A stretch of DNA of 32,931 nucleotides from a virus. A model generated the notes under the pieces. It had not been told where the DNA came from and ran no database searches. It saw only the letters and a list, made by a program, of their open reading frames with translations. The stretch spans positions 1 through 32,931 of IMG/VR virus record IMGVR_UViG_3300043469_000145; one strand, given 5' to 3'. This document shows, piece after piece, positions 1 to 7,865 of the stretch (the first letter of the stretch is position 1; each line of letters begins with the position of its first letter). Both the position numbers and the translations under genes were made by a program.

Positions 1-127
1 TTAAAGAATAGTGATGCTTCTTTGTTTTTTATCCATCCGTGTTTTACATCCTTTTCGTCTAACCCTAAGGAGTTAGCTTCTTTCTTTATGGCTCGGTACT
101 GATTTAAAATCTCTGCTTCGTCAGCTT
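1..127. repeat. Terminal direct overlap, left copy (circular genome)
   Basis: Bases 1-127 are identical to 32805-32931. The metallophosphoesterase reading frame runs without a break across the joined ends, which shows that the molecule is circular or circularly permuted. A length of exactly 127 is the largest k-mer commonly used by short-read assemblers, so the duplication is probably an assembly overlap and not a biological terminal repeat. The unique genome length would be 32,804 bp. Confidence 0.95.
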
Positions 128-152
128 TCAATCGGAATCTAAATTGTGTCAT
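1..152 (-). CDS. Metallophosphoesterase, N-terminal part (joins 31925..32931)
   Basis: This is the 5' end of the gene whose body lies at 31925-32931. The start ATG is at 152-150 and overlaps the stop of the upstream lipoprotein gene in an ATGA. Reading through position 1 and continuing at 32804 keeps the frame open. The whole gene is 1,032 nt (343 residues). The N-terminal ~72 residues encoded around the junction begin MTQFRFRLKADEAEIL and look like a helical extension before the phosphoesterase domain. The function is described under the main part. Confidence 0.85.
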   Translation of the reverse strand, partial: MTQFRFRLKADEAEILNQYRAIKKEANSLGLDEKDVKHGWIKNKEASLFF

Positions 153-589
153 AAAGGATATTTAAAGTTTTTCAGTAGCCAGTTCGTTACCATACCTACT
201 GCAAACCCCAAAACTAATAACAATATGTTAGGTTTAGTATTTTTACGTTTTTCCGTTTTGTACTTGACAACCTCTACTTTTTCAATCATTCTTAAGGTAT
301 CTCGTTTTAACTTATATTCGATACGCGTCTCAAAGCGTGTTTTAGGCACTTCTAAGCGTTTGTAACGCACTATTGTATCTTTCTGAACAATTACCTTCTC
401 CCAATAAATTGAGTCTCTTAAAACGTACGGAATTGAGTCTATCGTAGAAATGCGAATTGTATCAGCGGACTCCCCTACGCTAAATCCTTTCTTTATTGCT
501 CTGCGTAAGTGATAGTTAGCCGAGCATCCTGTCGCAAATATTGCCAAAATTAGCGACAAAATCAGGCTATAAATTGAAAGTTTTTTCAT
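149..589 (-). CDS. Lipoprotein with C-terminal membrane anchor, probable unimolecular spanin
   Basis: This 146-residue protein probably bridges the inner and outer membranes in the last step of lysis. It starts with a basic N-terminus and a hydrophobic stretch (residues 5-20), followed by a lipobox ending in ATGC, so Cys22 would be lipidated. The middle (about 25-115) is charged with many alternating Thr, Lys, Glu and Arg residues and looks extended. A single hydrophobic segment (about 122-140, ILLLVLGFAVGMV) follows. N-terminal lipid plus C-terminal transmembrane helix is the layout of phage u-spanins such as T1 gp11. It follows endolysin and holin in the transcript and shares an ATGA with the next gene. 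Membership is inferred from topology and position, not from sequence similarity. Confidence 0.6.
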   Translation of the reverse strand: MKKLSIYSLILSLILAIFATGCSANYHLRRAIKKGFSVGESADTIRISTIDSIPYVLRDSIYWEKVIVQKDTIVRYKRLEVPKTRFETRIEYKLKRDTLRMIEKVEVVKYKTEKRKNTKPNILLLVLGFAVGMVTNWLLKNFKYPL

Positions 590-607
590 TTTTATCAGGT
601 TATAGGT

Positions 608-1183
608 TTAAAATTCGTTTACAAGGCAATAGGTTACCAGCTTCTCACGCTTCAGCAGTTGAATCATCAGCTTATAATTAGTGATGTTGTTTACAACTTG
701 ACATCCTGCACTCCACCATCCGATAGTAGTTCCTGATGGCTTACTCAAATCGTATGTATTAGGATGGAAGTTGATTCCGAAATATCCTTCTTGTAACACT
801 CCTTGCTCTTCTGATTTATCATCTTTGTCCGTGTCTCGGTAGACTTTGACTTTGTTGCCTAACTGCAAAAGTCCTTCAACCTTTCCGTTGTGCTTACCAA
901 ACTTCCATACGTTGTAATACCACTCGTCCGCTTTAAGGATGGCAGCTCCGTCTTTGTTTACTTTCTCAAACTGGCGAAGTGTTGGTGTTCCTGGATTTGT
1001 AGTTGCTGAAGTAACTAAGACAAACTCCTCTTCTTTAAAGAGGTAGATTTTATCATCAAAGCGATTAGGCACATCATCTTGTGAGCGAATCCCAAGTAGC
1101 CAATATCCTGCAGGAATTTTACCAAAAGACGCAAGGCTCTGAACCTTGTCAAGTAATTGTTTGTCGGTGTAAGGTTTTACCAT
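608..1183 (-). CDS. Endolysin-like protein with L,D-transpeptidase (YkuD-like) motif
   Basis: This 191-residue protein is probably the peptidoglycan-degrading enzyme of the lysis cassette. Residues 136-161 carry H140 (GINFH) and then S158-A-G-C161 (WWSAGCQVV). This matches the His...Ser-x-Gly-Cys active site of YkuD-type L,D-transpeptidase folds, which some phage lysins of Bacteroidetes appear to use. There is no signal peptide, so export would depend on the holin. The holin gene lies upstream and the spanin-like gene downstream. A hairpin and an inverted repeat precede it, so it may have its own control. No classical amidase or lysozyme motif is visible, and the exact bond cut cannot be told from sequence. 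Confidence 0.6.
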   Translation of the reverse strand: MVKPYTDKQLLDKVQSLASFGKIPAGYWLLGIRSQDDVPNRFDDKIYLFKEEEFVLVTSATTNPGTPTLRQFEKVNKDGAAILKADEWYYNVWKFGKHNGKVEGLLQLGNKVKVYRDTDKDDKSEEQGVLQEGYFGINFHPNTYDLSKPSGTTIGWWSAGCQVVNNITNYKLMIQLLKREKLVTYCLVNEF

Positions 1184-1202
1184 AACGTGTTTTTAAAGGT
1201 AC

Positions 1203-1238
1203 AAATGTCCAGTTTTTGCCACTATAAAGTAGACATTT
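1203..1238. promoter_or_regulatory. Inverted repeat upstream of endolysin gene
   Basis: The heptamer AAATGTC (1203-1209) is mirrored by GACATTT (1232-1238) with 22 bases between them, in the 148-bp non-coding gap before the endolysin start. It may be an operator or an RNA fold. A partial -7-like GACATTTG lies within it on the minus strand. No clear -33 box is seen. Confidence 0.3.
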
Positions 1239-1269
1239 TAAGTATTTTTCACCTCAATTAATTAAATTA

Positions 1270-1292
1270 CCCCGACAACATTATCATCGGGG
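1270..1292 (-). terminator. GC-rich hairpin between holin and endolysin genes
   Basis: CCCCGA (1270-1275) pairs with TCGGGG (1287-1292) around an 11-base loop, just downstream of the holin stop on the minus strand. The following transcript is AT-rich but lacks a clean U-run, so this could be a weak terminator or a processing/stability hairpin. Confidence 0.45.
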
Positions 1293-1331
1293 GGTTCTCG
1301 GTGTTCACCTATGGCAAGCAGTCGAGTGGAG

Positions 1332-1754
1332 TCATTTTAATTCTTCGACTTGCTCTTTGCCACGCTTAACAAAGGCAATAAACTTATCCCAAACATTCAC
1401 ACCAGTTACTGAGAAGTAAGATTCGTTAATTGATTTTACTTCCGTGAATACGCAGAACGCAGTAAATGCTTTTGTCATTAGCAAATCAACTGAAATAAAG
1501 TATCCTAATAAATCGGCTAAGACAAACTTTTCAAGCAAGAATATAAATACTATCGCACCACTATACAAAAGGCTCTTAGAAATCGTGTTAGATAGCCTAC
1601 GGGAGCGGATTGAAGTCCATCCGTGTTTACGTACGCTGCGCCAAATGCCAAAGCAAGTATCTAAAATGATAGCAAGAATAGCCAACAAGACCATTGGTTT
1701 AATCGGTGCTAACACGGACACCATAGAAATAAGGAGAAGAGATTTAGTTTTCAT
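1332..1754 (-). CDS. Holin (phage_holin_4-like)
   Basis: This 140-residue membrane protein probably permeabilises the inner membrane to start lysis. Hydrophobic segments lie at about residues 5-33, 62-82 and 85-105. The Leu-Asp-x-Cys-x-Gly-Ile pattern after the first segment (residues 31-37) resembles the LDxxxG motif of the holin family common in Firmicutes and Bacteroidetes phages. The tail is charged (KRGKEQVEELK). The gene overlaps the preceding 52-residue membrane protein by 11 bases and precedes the endolysin gene, the usual position for a holin. Confidence 0.7.
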   Translation of the reverse strand: MKTKSLLLISMVSVLAPIKPMVLLAILAIILDTCFGIWRSVRKHGWTSIRSRRLSNTISKSLLYSGAIVFIFLLEKFVLADLLGYFISVDLLMTKAFTAFCVFTEVKSINESYFSVTGVNVWDKFIAFVKRGKEQVEELK

Positions 1755-1902
1755 ATTGATTTAAAATGTGCCAAGTTAGATAAAAGGCATAGGTTGCAGC
1801 AAGTAGTTTTTGATAAATGTGTTCTCCTTCAATTATAAGAGCGATAGCGGTGAGGTAGCCACACACGAAGTACATTGAACCTATAGCGTCTTTATGCTTC
1901 AT
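1744..1902 (-). CDS. Small two-helix membrane protein in the lysis cassette
   Basis: The sequence encodes a 52-residue protein with two hydrophobic segments, about residues 10-24 and 32-48. Its ATG (1902-1900) overlaps the stop of the upstream gene as TAATG, and its end overlaps the holin start by 11 bases, so it is tightly embedded in the operon. Small membrane proteins next to holins are often antiholins or second holins. That role is inferred only from position and topology; the family was not recognised. Confidence 0.6.
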   Translation of the reverse strand: MKHKDAIGSMYFVCGYLTAIALIIEGEHIYQKLLAATYAFYLTWHILNQYEN

Positions 1903-2159
1903 TAGAACGGACTTGGTGTAGGTTTAGGAATGTAGATAGTCAAAGGCAAATCTTTCACCCACTCAGTTGCAGGATTTATAGTGTTTGCAATCTCCTCTAC
2001 TGAAATTATCCAATTGTCGTTAAGGTCTTGAATAGGATTGTAAAACGAGTCAGGTGCGTAAGCTACTCCGATTAATTCGTTTTTTTGTAACTCAGTCAAT
2101 AAACCTACTAAGGTTGTTACATCAATGTCAGTTAAATCTTTTGTGTTGTAAGTTATCAT
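1902..2159 (-). CDS. Unrecognised small acidic protein after receptor-binding protein
   Basis: This 85-residue protein has no membrane segment and an acidic middle (about residues 45-60). It ends in a Pro-rich tail (PKPTPSPF). I do not recognise the family. The start shares an ATGA with the stop of the putative receptor-binding protein, and its stop overlaps the next start in a TAATG, so it is probably co-translated with both. Position suggests a tail-fibre accessory or chaperone-type protein. Confidence 0.6.
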   Translation of the reverse strand: MITYNTKDLTDIDVTTLVGLLTELQKNELIGVAYAPDSFYNPIQDLNDNWIISVEEIANTINPATEWVKDLPLTIYIPKPTPSPF

Positions 2160-3043
2160 ACTTGGCGAGATAATGAGGTTTGGAATGCTTGAACTCGGGT
2201 GTATAGGTTAGCTGCTTCGGTGTTGGTTAGTCCGTCTCCGATAGAACTAAATGCACATTGATGGTCTGTATATTCAATTGCTACTGAATTAAAATTAGCA
2301 GCACCTAAAAAGATAGGTAAATTAACATTTGATATTAATCTTACTTTTGTTGCAATAGAAGTTCCGTTTTTATATAGTCTTTCATCACTTGCAATGTTAC
2401 TACCTTGAATTAAACCTGTAGCAGCAGCAGTAGCTGCAAGTGTATAACCACCAACACTTGTACCAAAAGACGTATAAGCACTTGAAGTACCTGTATATCT
2501 ACTTGCTAACATTGTGTCATTTACACTTAATTGACACCCCATATCATAACCCTTTGCAGTATTTGTTCGGTTATAATAAGACATATGTCGTGTTGTAGCA
2601 CTAAAGTTAGTTGATTGATTAAACTTCGTATCAGCATATCCATTAGTTCCATTAGGAGTAGCACCATTACTTGAATGCGTCCATCCTCCGTTGAATACTA
2701 ATCTAAAGGCAGCGTCTAAATCTCTCGGGTCTTTTAAGTTCCACTTGTGAGTTGTAGCAGTACCACCAACAAACGGATAAATAGCTTTCATTTTAGTCCA
2801 CGTTCCGTCTGCTTTCATACCTACTACAAGGTTGTTGATTGCAATTTGTTGAGTAGGGTCAGTTATAGCAGCAGCAGTAATAAACGCTTGTGCGTCTGCA
2901 TCAGTAGTAAGTCCTACTATATCAGTTAAGCCTGCTGCGGATAAAAAATGTGATTTACCCCAATTAATTGCGTTGTTTGCGCCTTGACCCCAACCTATTG
3001 AGTTGTTTGCAGCACCATCTCCCCATCCGTTGCTATTTGCCAT
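2156..3043 (-). CDS. Putative receptor-binding / tail appendage protein
   Basis: The 295-residue protein begins with three Gly-Trp-Gly type repeats (GWGDGAANNS, GWGQGANNA and NWGKS, residues 6-30), a feature I associate with structural proteins of Bacteroidetes phages. The central part (about 110-260) is rich in Ser, Thr, Gly and Asn, typical of beta-structured or lectin-like domains. The C-terminal segment (AAFSSIGDGLTN-like, about 270-295) looks like a shared attachment module. It lies between head connector and lysis genes. It is distinct from the larger fibre at 16063-17541, so the phage has two candidate adhesion proteins. Confidence 0.55.
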   Translation of the reverse strand: MANSNGWGDGAANNSIGWGQGANNAINWGKSHFLSAAGLTDIVGLTTDADAQAFITAAAITDPTQQIAINNLVVGMKADGTWTKMKAIYPFVGGTATTHKWNLKDPRDLDAAFRLVFNGGWTHSSNGATPNGTNGYADTKFNQSTNFSATTRHMSYYNRTNTAKGYDMGCQLSVNDTMLASRYTGTSSAYTSFGTSVGGYTLAATAAATGLIQGSNIASDERLYKNGTSIATKVRLISNVNLPIFLGAANFNSVAIEYTDHQCAFSSIGDGLTNTEAANLYTRVQAFQTSLSRQV

Positions 3044-3131
3044 CTTTTATAAGTTTAGTTAGAAAAACACGAAGTTTCTCAATGTTTTCTTCTTTTGGTT
3101 TGTATGTTCCTACCTTAGTTCGTGTTCTCAT
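3033..3131 (-). CDS. Possible 32-residue basic mini-protein
   Basis: This short frame has its ATG at 3131-3129, sharing an ATGA with the connector gene stop, and it ends 11 bases inside the next gene. The product is strongly basic (MRTRTKVGTYKPKEEN at the start, then a short amphipathic helix). It fills the only gap between two genes, and its overlaps mirror those used elsewhere in this genome. It contains the single reversed copy of the dispersed 9-mer. No family was recognised; it could still be chance. Confidence 0.45.
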   Translation of the reverse strand: MRTRTKVGTYKPKEENIEKLRVFLTKLIKDGK

Positions 3132-3628
3132 ATATACCAGCCTGTGTAATTATTTGCACTATCAGGGTACATATCCCCGTTGCTATTTGTAGTGTACTCT
3201 GGAAACAAGTTGTTTCTAAATAGAATGTAATCAATAAATCTCTCCGTGTAGTGTTGAGCAATTTGACGTTCCTTTTCGATTAAGAAGTCTACTTCGTTTT
3301 TATCTACGTTCTCAGAGTTCTCAGATGAGTGCTTATAGACTCCCTTATTAGCAATTGTGTAAGCCGCAAAAGGTAAGTATTCAACCATTGCCCAATGGAT
3401 CAACATTGGCTTTACATAAGTGTTTACCAAAGTAGCGTAGTTACCGGCTAAAGTACCTGCGGTGATATCCGTTTGTATCTTCTGAAGTAGCTTAGTACCT
3501 AAGTAATTTTGAATGTGAATGTCCTGAGCGATTTTAATGAACTGGATAAACTTGTCCGTGTCCACGTTGCCATTAACGGCAGTAAACCTAACTAAATCGT
3601 CTCTTGTTATGAGTAGTGCAGTTGCCAT
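3128..3628 (-). CDS. Putative head-tail connector / adaptor protein
   Basis: The 166-residue protein is largely helical. The pattern of a short N-terminal region (ALLITRDDLVRF), a segment near QNYLGTKLLQKI, and a final helical part (residues 105-140) resembles the ~160-residue adaptor-like proteins that follow portals in Bacteroidetes phages. Its start overlaps the portal stop in a TAATG. The likely role is a ring between portal and tail or neck, inferred from size and location. Confidence 0.5.
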   Translation of the reverse strand: MATALLITRDDLVRFTAVNGNVDTDKFIQFIKIAQDIHIQNYLGTKLLQKIQTDITAGTLAGNYATLVNTYVKPMLIHWAMVEYLPFAAYTIANKGVYKHSSENSENVDKNEVDFLIEKERQIAQHYTERFIDYILFRNNLFPEYTTNSNGDMYPDSANNYTGWYI

Positions 3629-5403
3629 TATTTGCCGTATGTTGGGTTAGTAGGTAAAAAGCCGTTGTAAGGCATATCAACAGGTCTTTGAGAAACCAAA
3701 GCCTCGTTCTTGATTGTGTAGCCAAACTTAGCTGCTTTCGCTTGTGCGATTTGTCGAGCGTTAGGGATATCTAAAGCCTTGCCTTCAAATGCTGCGTAAA
3801 CTTGTTTGTTCCATCTATGGTGACAATTGCCGCCACCTTTGTAAAGCCAAATAGAATAAGTATCAGCTCCTTTAGGACCCCATCCTTTGTTGACTGCTTG
3901 ACTGCCCATTTTTAAAATATCCTCTTTTCTATAAATCTTTTTAGCACGCATCATTGCATTGCAGAATGGTCTTGATTTATCACTTGGTTCTGAACCTGCA
4001 TAAACGTAGCGAGTTACGAACTTAACTCCGTCAATTACCTTGTCTTGCTTGTCTCTTAGGTTTGGACGTGCATCGCCTGTACTTACAAAGTTGTACACCT
4101 TGCTGAGTAGAGACGTTTTAGGCTCTTTAGAGAGCATTTCGTTCTCTGAGTCGTCCGAATCATAGTCAACAGCAAATTCGTCTATTAAAATCCAATTTTC
4201 TAAAGGGTCTTCTCCGAGTGCAATAAGTGACTCAGCAACCTCATTTTCTAATTGTTCGTGTTTGCTTAACTCCGTACCAGTTTCTTCAGATACCTGCTCT
4301 TGGTTTTGTGCGTTTTCTAAATCCGTAAATTCAAGCGGTTTAAGCGTCTTAAAGAATAAGTTGAGAGATATACCGTTAAATGATAAGATAGTGTCTAAGG
4401 CTTCAAGTATTTCGTCCTGAAGCGGTTTAATCACCATATTGTTAAATAAGATAAACGAGTTTTGAAGCTCATCAGCGTTTGAACTAAATCCGTTTGCGCC
4501 TGCAATACCGAAAAGTAGTGGCGACGTTACGTTGTGTCCGAGCATAATCTTACGCATACACTCCTCAGATAGGTAGGTGTAGTGTTCAGGAGCATCATTA
4601 AGCGGTAAATCGTCTACCGTTGTTTTCGTGTCCATATTGTCATTGAACGCAACGATTACTTTCTGACCTTTAGATCCTGTAAGTTTACCTAAAACCTTAT
4701 TTGTGATGATAGACTGCTGCTCTTCAGTAGGCACTCCGTTGTTGAAGTTGACTACTTTAGTTCCTGAGAATCCGTTTTTAACTTCGTTTATCAGGTAATC
4801 GGCTATTTCCTCTTCCAATAGTGCGTAAGGTACTGCGCCTTGATAGTCAGGATAAGCATAATACTTCATTCCTACTGCGTAAGGCTTTGAAAATAGAATC
4901 TCAATCTTGTCTTTAGAAGTTCCAAATGCTGGTATTCTTGTAGGTGGGTATTTCTTTACGTCAGTCCAATCATCCGAGTAGTAGTAGGCTTCAATTTCTC
5001 CGTCTTTGTTACACTTTTCAGCTCTAAGAAGATTCACCGGCATATGAAAAGCCTTTAGGATTCTATCGTGCTTATCGTTGTAGTGTACCTGAATAGCAAA
5101 CTGACCAAGCATCTTACGATCAATAGCAATCTTACGCAAACAATCCTTATTGAAAAGAGCCATAGCTTGAGCGTACTCATTAGGCTTACGAGAAGCGTCT
5201 ACAGCAGATATACCACGTCCGTAAACCAAACGTGAAATGTTATTGATAATTGCCGAATTCGTTGTGGAGTTCGTGTATCTATCCAATAGAAATTGGTAGT
5301 AGTTATTGTCCTCTCCGTAATCTACCCAAGCCTCACGCTTACTCTCCTGAATAACGGGAGTAGTGTAAGATGATAGATTTAGAACGTGTACATTGTTACT
5401 CAT
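3628..5403 (-). CDS. Portal protein with MuF-like C-terminal domain
   Basis: The 591-residue protein should form the dodecameric DNA entry ring of the capsid. Residues ~1-370 have the portal layout: an N-terminal clamp region, a long central part ending in FILFNNMVIKPLQDEILE, then a tail segment. Residues ~370-430 are acidic. Residues ~440-570 look like the C-terminal half of a minor head (MuF/gp7) protein: RPFCNAMM at about 480, a KEDI helix start, and NCHHRW at about 531-536, the Cys/His-Arg-Trp motif typical of MuF domains. A separate minor head gene is not seen, consistent with a fusion. The gene overlaps both neighbours. It lies unusually far downstream of the terminase. Confidence 0.75.
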   Translation of the reverse strand: MSNNVHVLNLSSYTTPVIQESKREAWVDYGEDNNYYQFLLDRYTNSTTNSAIINNISRLVYGRGISAVDASRKPNEYAQAMALFNKDCLRKIAIDRKMLGQFAIQVHYNDKHDRILKAFHMPVNLLRAEKCNKDGEIEAYYYSDDWTDVKKYPPTRIPAFGTSKDKIEILFSKPYAVGMKYYAYPDYQGAVPYALLEEEIADYLINEVKNGFSGTKVVNFNNGVPTEEQQSIITNKVLGKLTGSKGQKVIVAFNDNMDTKTTVDDLPLNDAPEHYTYLSEECMRKIMLGHNVTSPLLFGIAGANGFSSNADELQNSFILFNNMVIKPLQDEILEALDTILSFNGISLNLFFKTLKPLEFTDLENAQNQEQVSEETGTELSKHEQLENEVAESLIALGEDPLENWILIDEFAVDYDSDDSENEMLSKEPKTSLLSKVYNFVSTGDARPNLRDKQDKVIDGVKFVTRYVYAGSEPSDKSRPFCNAMMRAKKIYRKEDILKMGSQAVNKGWGPKGADTYSIWLYKGGGNCHHRWNKQVYAAFEGKALDIPNARQIAQAKAAKFGYTIKNEALVSQRPVDMPYNGFLPTNPTYGK

Positions 5404-5725
5404 ATACTATGTATGTATTTGCAGTTGTGTTAGATGTGTACTCTCCACTATTTACGGAGAATGAAACGATATTTTGGTCAGTACAAAAGATTCTATCCTT
5501 ATAAACGATGTCCGAGTTTTTGTACAAAACCAAGTCATAAAAGTGACCTTCTTTTAAAGCAAAAGCTGCCGTAATTGTGTTGACGTAGTCACCTGATGTT
5601 TGAGATACTATTGTTACAGTTACCGGAGAGTTTGTTTGGTCGTCAGTAATTACCATTGAGGTAGGTGTGTCTCTTGGAATAAATGAGAACGTCTGAGCTG
5701 ATGTTGATGTCGTTAGTACAATCAT
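5396..5725 (-). CDS. Small virion-associated protein
   Basis: The likely product is 109 residues, starting at the ATG at 5725 (MIVLTTSTSAQ). An upstream in-frame ATG at 5794 is rejected because its first codons would lie in a terminator hairpin (5764-5789). The protein is beta-rich, with a conserved-looking end (SVNSGEYTSNTTANTY). I associate similar sequences with structural genes of Bacteroidetes phages. It lies between the tail-tube candidate and the portal and overlaps the portal start by 8 bases. Exact role unknown. Confidence 0.6.
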   Translation of the reverse strand: MIVLTTSTSAQTFSFIPRDTPTSMVITDDQTNSPVTVTIVSQTSGDYVNTITAAFALKEGHFYDLVLYKNSDIVYKDRIFCTDQNIVSFSVNSGEYTSNTTANTYIVYE

Positions 5726-5763
5726 AATAAAGTAACTAATGTAATATCGATTTGTTTTAAATG

Positions 5764-5789
5764 CAAAAAGGGCAGCTAATGCCACCCTT
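5764..5789 (-). terminator. Rho-independent terminator after tail-tube candidate
   Basis: On the minus strand an 8-bp stem (5781-5788 with 5769-5776, including two G-U pairs) around a 4-base loop is followed by a run of five T. It sits about 25 bases downstream of the stop of the 187-residue gene. It should reduce expression of the portal unit relative to capsid and tail-tube genes. Confidence 0.75.
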
Positions 5790-5812
5790 CTCACACGCTA
5801 TGAAGAAAACGA

Positions 5813-6376
5813 TTATGCAGTTACGATAGTAGTCGTTGCACCAAACACATCACCTGCTGAACCTGTAAGAGCTGCCTCAGTAGAACAGTTAAGAAGATTG
5901 GCAAGCAAAGTCTCAGTCGCTACAAAAGTCAAAGTGTAGCCGTTAAGGTCACCCATTGCAGTACCATTTGACACGTTTGCAGTAGTCAACTCAGCACCGT
6001 GTTCAAGACCCATAAGGAAGAACTGGTTGTTGCGGTTGCGTACTACAATTTGTGGACGTCCGTAAGCAAGCAATTTAACCGACTTGTGTGTAGTAGGGTC
6101 TTGCTTCTTCAAAGTCATTGTTAATGTTTGCTCAACGAATGTAGTTCCGTTCTCACGTGAAGATGTTACAACTTGCTCGAAAGAGTTTGTTCCTTTGAGT
6201 TCGTATTTGTATAGAGAAGTTACGTTGGCAATAGTAGCGATAGTATCAGTGCCAACTGAATAGGTAACGTCAACTTCAGGATTGAAGTCTCCGTAGTTAA
6301 TGAAGTAAACTGTTTCGATACCACCAACGGCATCTTTACATACTTCCAAGCGTCCATTTGCTAAATCACAAGACAT
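5813..6376 (-). CDS. Major virion protein, tail-tube candidate
   Basis: This 187-residue protein begins MSCDLANGRLEVCKDAVGG and is rich in Thr, Val and Asn, as beta-barrel tail-tube subunits are. It is flanked by strong terminators on both sides, which fits an abundantly expressed structural gene like the adjacent major capsid gene. I recall the N-terminal pattern from Bacteroidetes phage structural proteins. Tail-tube identity is inferred from size, composition and expression context; a minor capsid role cannot be excluded. Confidence 0.5.
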   Translation of the reverse strand: MSCDLANGRLEVCKDAVGGIETVYFINYGDFNPEVDVTYSVGTDTIATIANVTSLYKYELKGTNSFEQVVTSSRENGTTFVEQTLTMTLKKQDPTTHKSVKLLAYGRPQIVVRNRNNQFFLMGLEHGAELTTANVSNGTAMGDLNGYTLTFVATETLLANLLNCSTEAALTGSAGDVFGATTTIVTA

Positions 6377-6398
6377 ATTTTTAGTTTTTAAATGTTAT

Positions 6399-6427
6399 AA
6401 AAAAGGGAGGAGCGTTAACCCCTCCCC
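6399..6427 (-). terminator. Strong terminator after major capsid gene
   Basis: The minus strand has a GC-rich stem (6419-6426 with 6405-6412, one mismatch) around a six-base loop, followed by six T (6404-6399). It lies about 25 bases beyond the major capsid stop. It is the strongest terminator in the structural region and should set capsid stoichiometry. Confidence 0.85.
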
Positions 6428-6449
6428 GATTAGTTAAATTCAGCTAAGA

Positions 6450-7415
6450 TTAGTTAGCAGAGTTTGTGATTCCGTAAGTAACTACGTCAGAAGCAAATCC
6501 GTATTTAGCATCTGCGGTGAAACGCATAACTACACGAACATTTTGTGAACCATCGTTTTCAGCCATATCAATAACACGAACTTCGTTCATATCATTCAAC
6601 AAACCAGTTGCGAAGTACAAGTTAGACTTCTGAGCAAGTAAAGCTTTGTTAGAAGCAAGACCATTAGCCATAAATACACGAACACCATCAAAGTAAACAT
6701 CACCTAAAGTTTGGTTTGTACCTTTGTTGTCGTAACCGTTAGCACCTACACCTGAAGCAGCAAAGCCACCCAATGCACGAACATAAGCACGGTAGATGTT
6801 GTTAGATACATACAATGTTAAGTCTTCTTTACCGTAGATAGCAGCAGGACAAGCGTCAACAATTTTACCTAATTCAGCAATTACGTTAGAAGCATCAACA
6901 GTAGTACCTGCAATTTCTTGTGCAGCTGGCAAAGCAGCGTCAGTAGTTAACTGAGTCATAATACCTGCGAACTCTCCTGCAGTTGCGTTAACACCTGACC
7001 AAATTGAAGTCTCCATACCGGCAGCAACTTTCTCAGCAGCGTGTGCGATAAGGAAGTCAGCGAAAGATTTAGGAAGAACGTCGAACGCAGAGTAACCCAT
7101 TTGGATAGCATCCCAATCTGAACGGAAGTCGGTCTTACACAATTGTAAGTTTACTTGGAAAGACTCAGGTTGAAGAATACGCTCAGTCAAAGTGATTGTA
7201 GACGTCGGATCAAAGTCACAAGTTGCGTTCTTGATGATACCATCGGTAGCAACACGTTTGATAACTTGCTTGTATTTGACGTTAGGCATAATTGTGATAC
7301 CGCCTTTGTCAAGAGTTGGTGCAGACAATAAAGCTGCAGCAATGTACTTACCTGCAAACTCACCTGCGTATGTTGTGCTGATGCTTTGGGTAGTAGATAA
7401 ATTTAATTTGCTCAT
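6450..7415 (-). CDS. Major capsid protein
   Basis: This 321-residue protein is the probable HK97-fold shell subunit. It follows protease, scaffold and decoration genes and is bounded by a strong terminator. The length, the Ala/Gly-rich composition, and a C-terminal half with LTLYVSNNIYRAYVRAL and a final beta-rich domain ending in DVVTYGITNSAN fit capsid proteins. It contains no dispersed 9-mer in the main orientation. It instead has three reversed ACACGAA cores, where it uses CGT-GT codons. Identification rests on context and composition; the fold was not tested. Confidence 0.75.
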   Translation of the reverse strand: MSKLNLSTTQSISTTYAGEFAGKYIAAALLSAPTLDKGGITIMPNVKYKQVIKRVATDGIIKNATCDFDPTSTITLTERILQPESFQVNLQLCKTDFRSDWDAIQMGYSAFDVLPKSFADFLIAHAAEKVAAGMETSIWSGVNATAGEFAGIMTQLTTDAALPAAQEIAGTTVDASNVIAELGKIVDACPAAIYGKEDLTLYVSNNIYRAYVRALGGFAASGVGANGYDNKGTNQTLGDVYFDGVRVFMANGLASNKALLAQKSNLYFATGLLNDMNEVRVIDMAENDGSQNVRVVMRFTADAKYGFASDVVTYGITNSAN

Positions 7416-7434
7416 TTTTTTAATTTTTATACGA

Positions 7435-7857
7435 TTAGACTGTTGTAAATGTAATTGCGGCTGCGGTTGTTCCTACTCCTGAAACATACCAGTTAACACC
7501 ATCACAATGCAATTGAACGAAATCGCCAATTGTGTCAGCAGCGTGTGCGAAAGTAATTGTGTTTCTATTAGCTGAAGCTACGTTAACGGAATTAACAATT
7601 GCTCCACCTTGAATAACAGCTGTTGCTGCTACAATTGTCCAAGCAGTTGTGGCAAATAAAGCCTGTACTGTAAATCGGAAATTGTAACCCGCTGAAGTTG
7701 CTACTGCAGGCAAAGTAATTTGTGCGCCTGCTGCTGCATTCAAAGAGAATAATTTACCTGAATCTGCTCCGCTTAAAGTAGTAGCTGAACTGATTACTTG
7801 CGTTTGCAATACTTGACGTAAATCGTCATTTGAAATTGATACTAAAGTTGTACTCAT
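7435..7857 (-). CDS. Capsid decoration-like protein
   Basis: The 140-residue protein is rich in Ala, Thr and Val and contains ITLPAVATSAGYNFRF and FVQLHCDGVNWYVSG, patterns I know from small structural proteins placed just upstream of capsid genes in marine and Bacteroidetes phages. Its gene is separated from the major capsid gene by only 19 bases, so both are probably expressed at high levels. The likely role is cementing or decorating the shell. Confidence 0.55.
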   Translation of the reverse strand: MSTTLVSISNDDLRQVLQTQVISSATTLSGADSGKLFSLNAAAGAQITLPAVATSAGYNFRFTVQALFATTAWTIVAATAVIQGGAIVNSVNVASANRNTITFAHAADTIGDFVQLHCDGVNWYVSGVGTTAAAITFTTV

Positions 7858-7865
7858 TTTTTTAG

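Noticed and set aside
5726-5794. Upstream in-frame start of the 109-residue gene
   Set aside because: Those codons run through a terminator hairpin and read as a sequence without the expected start of the protein family. The start at 5725 is better.
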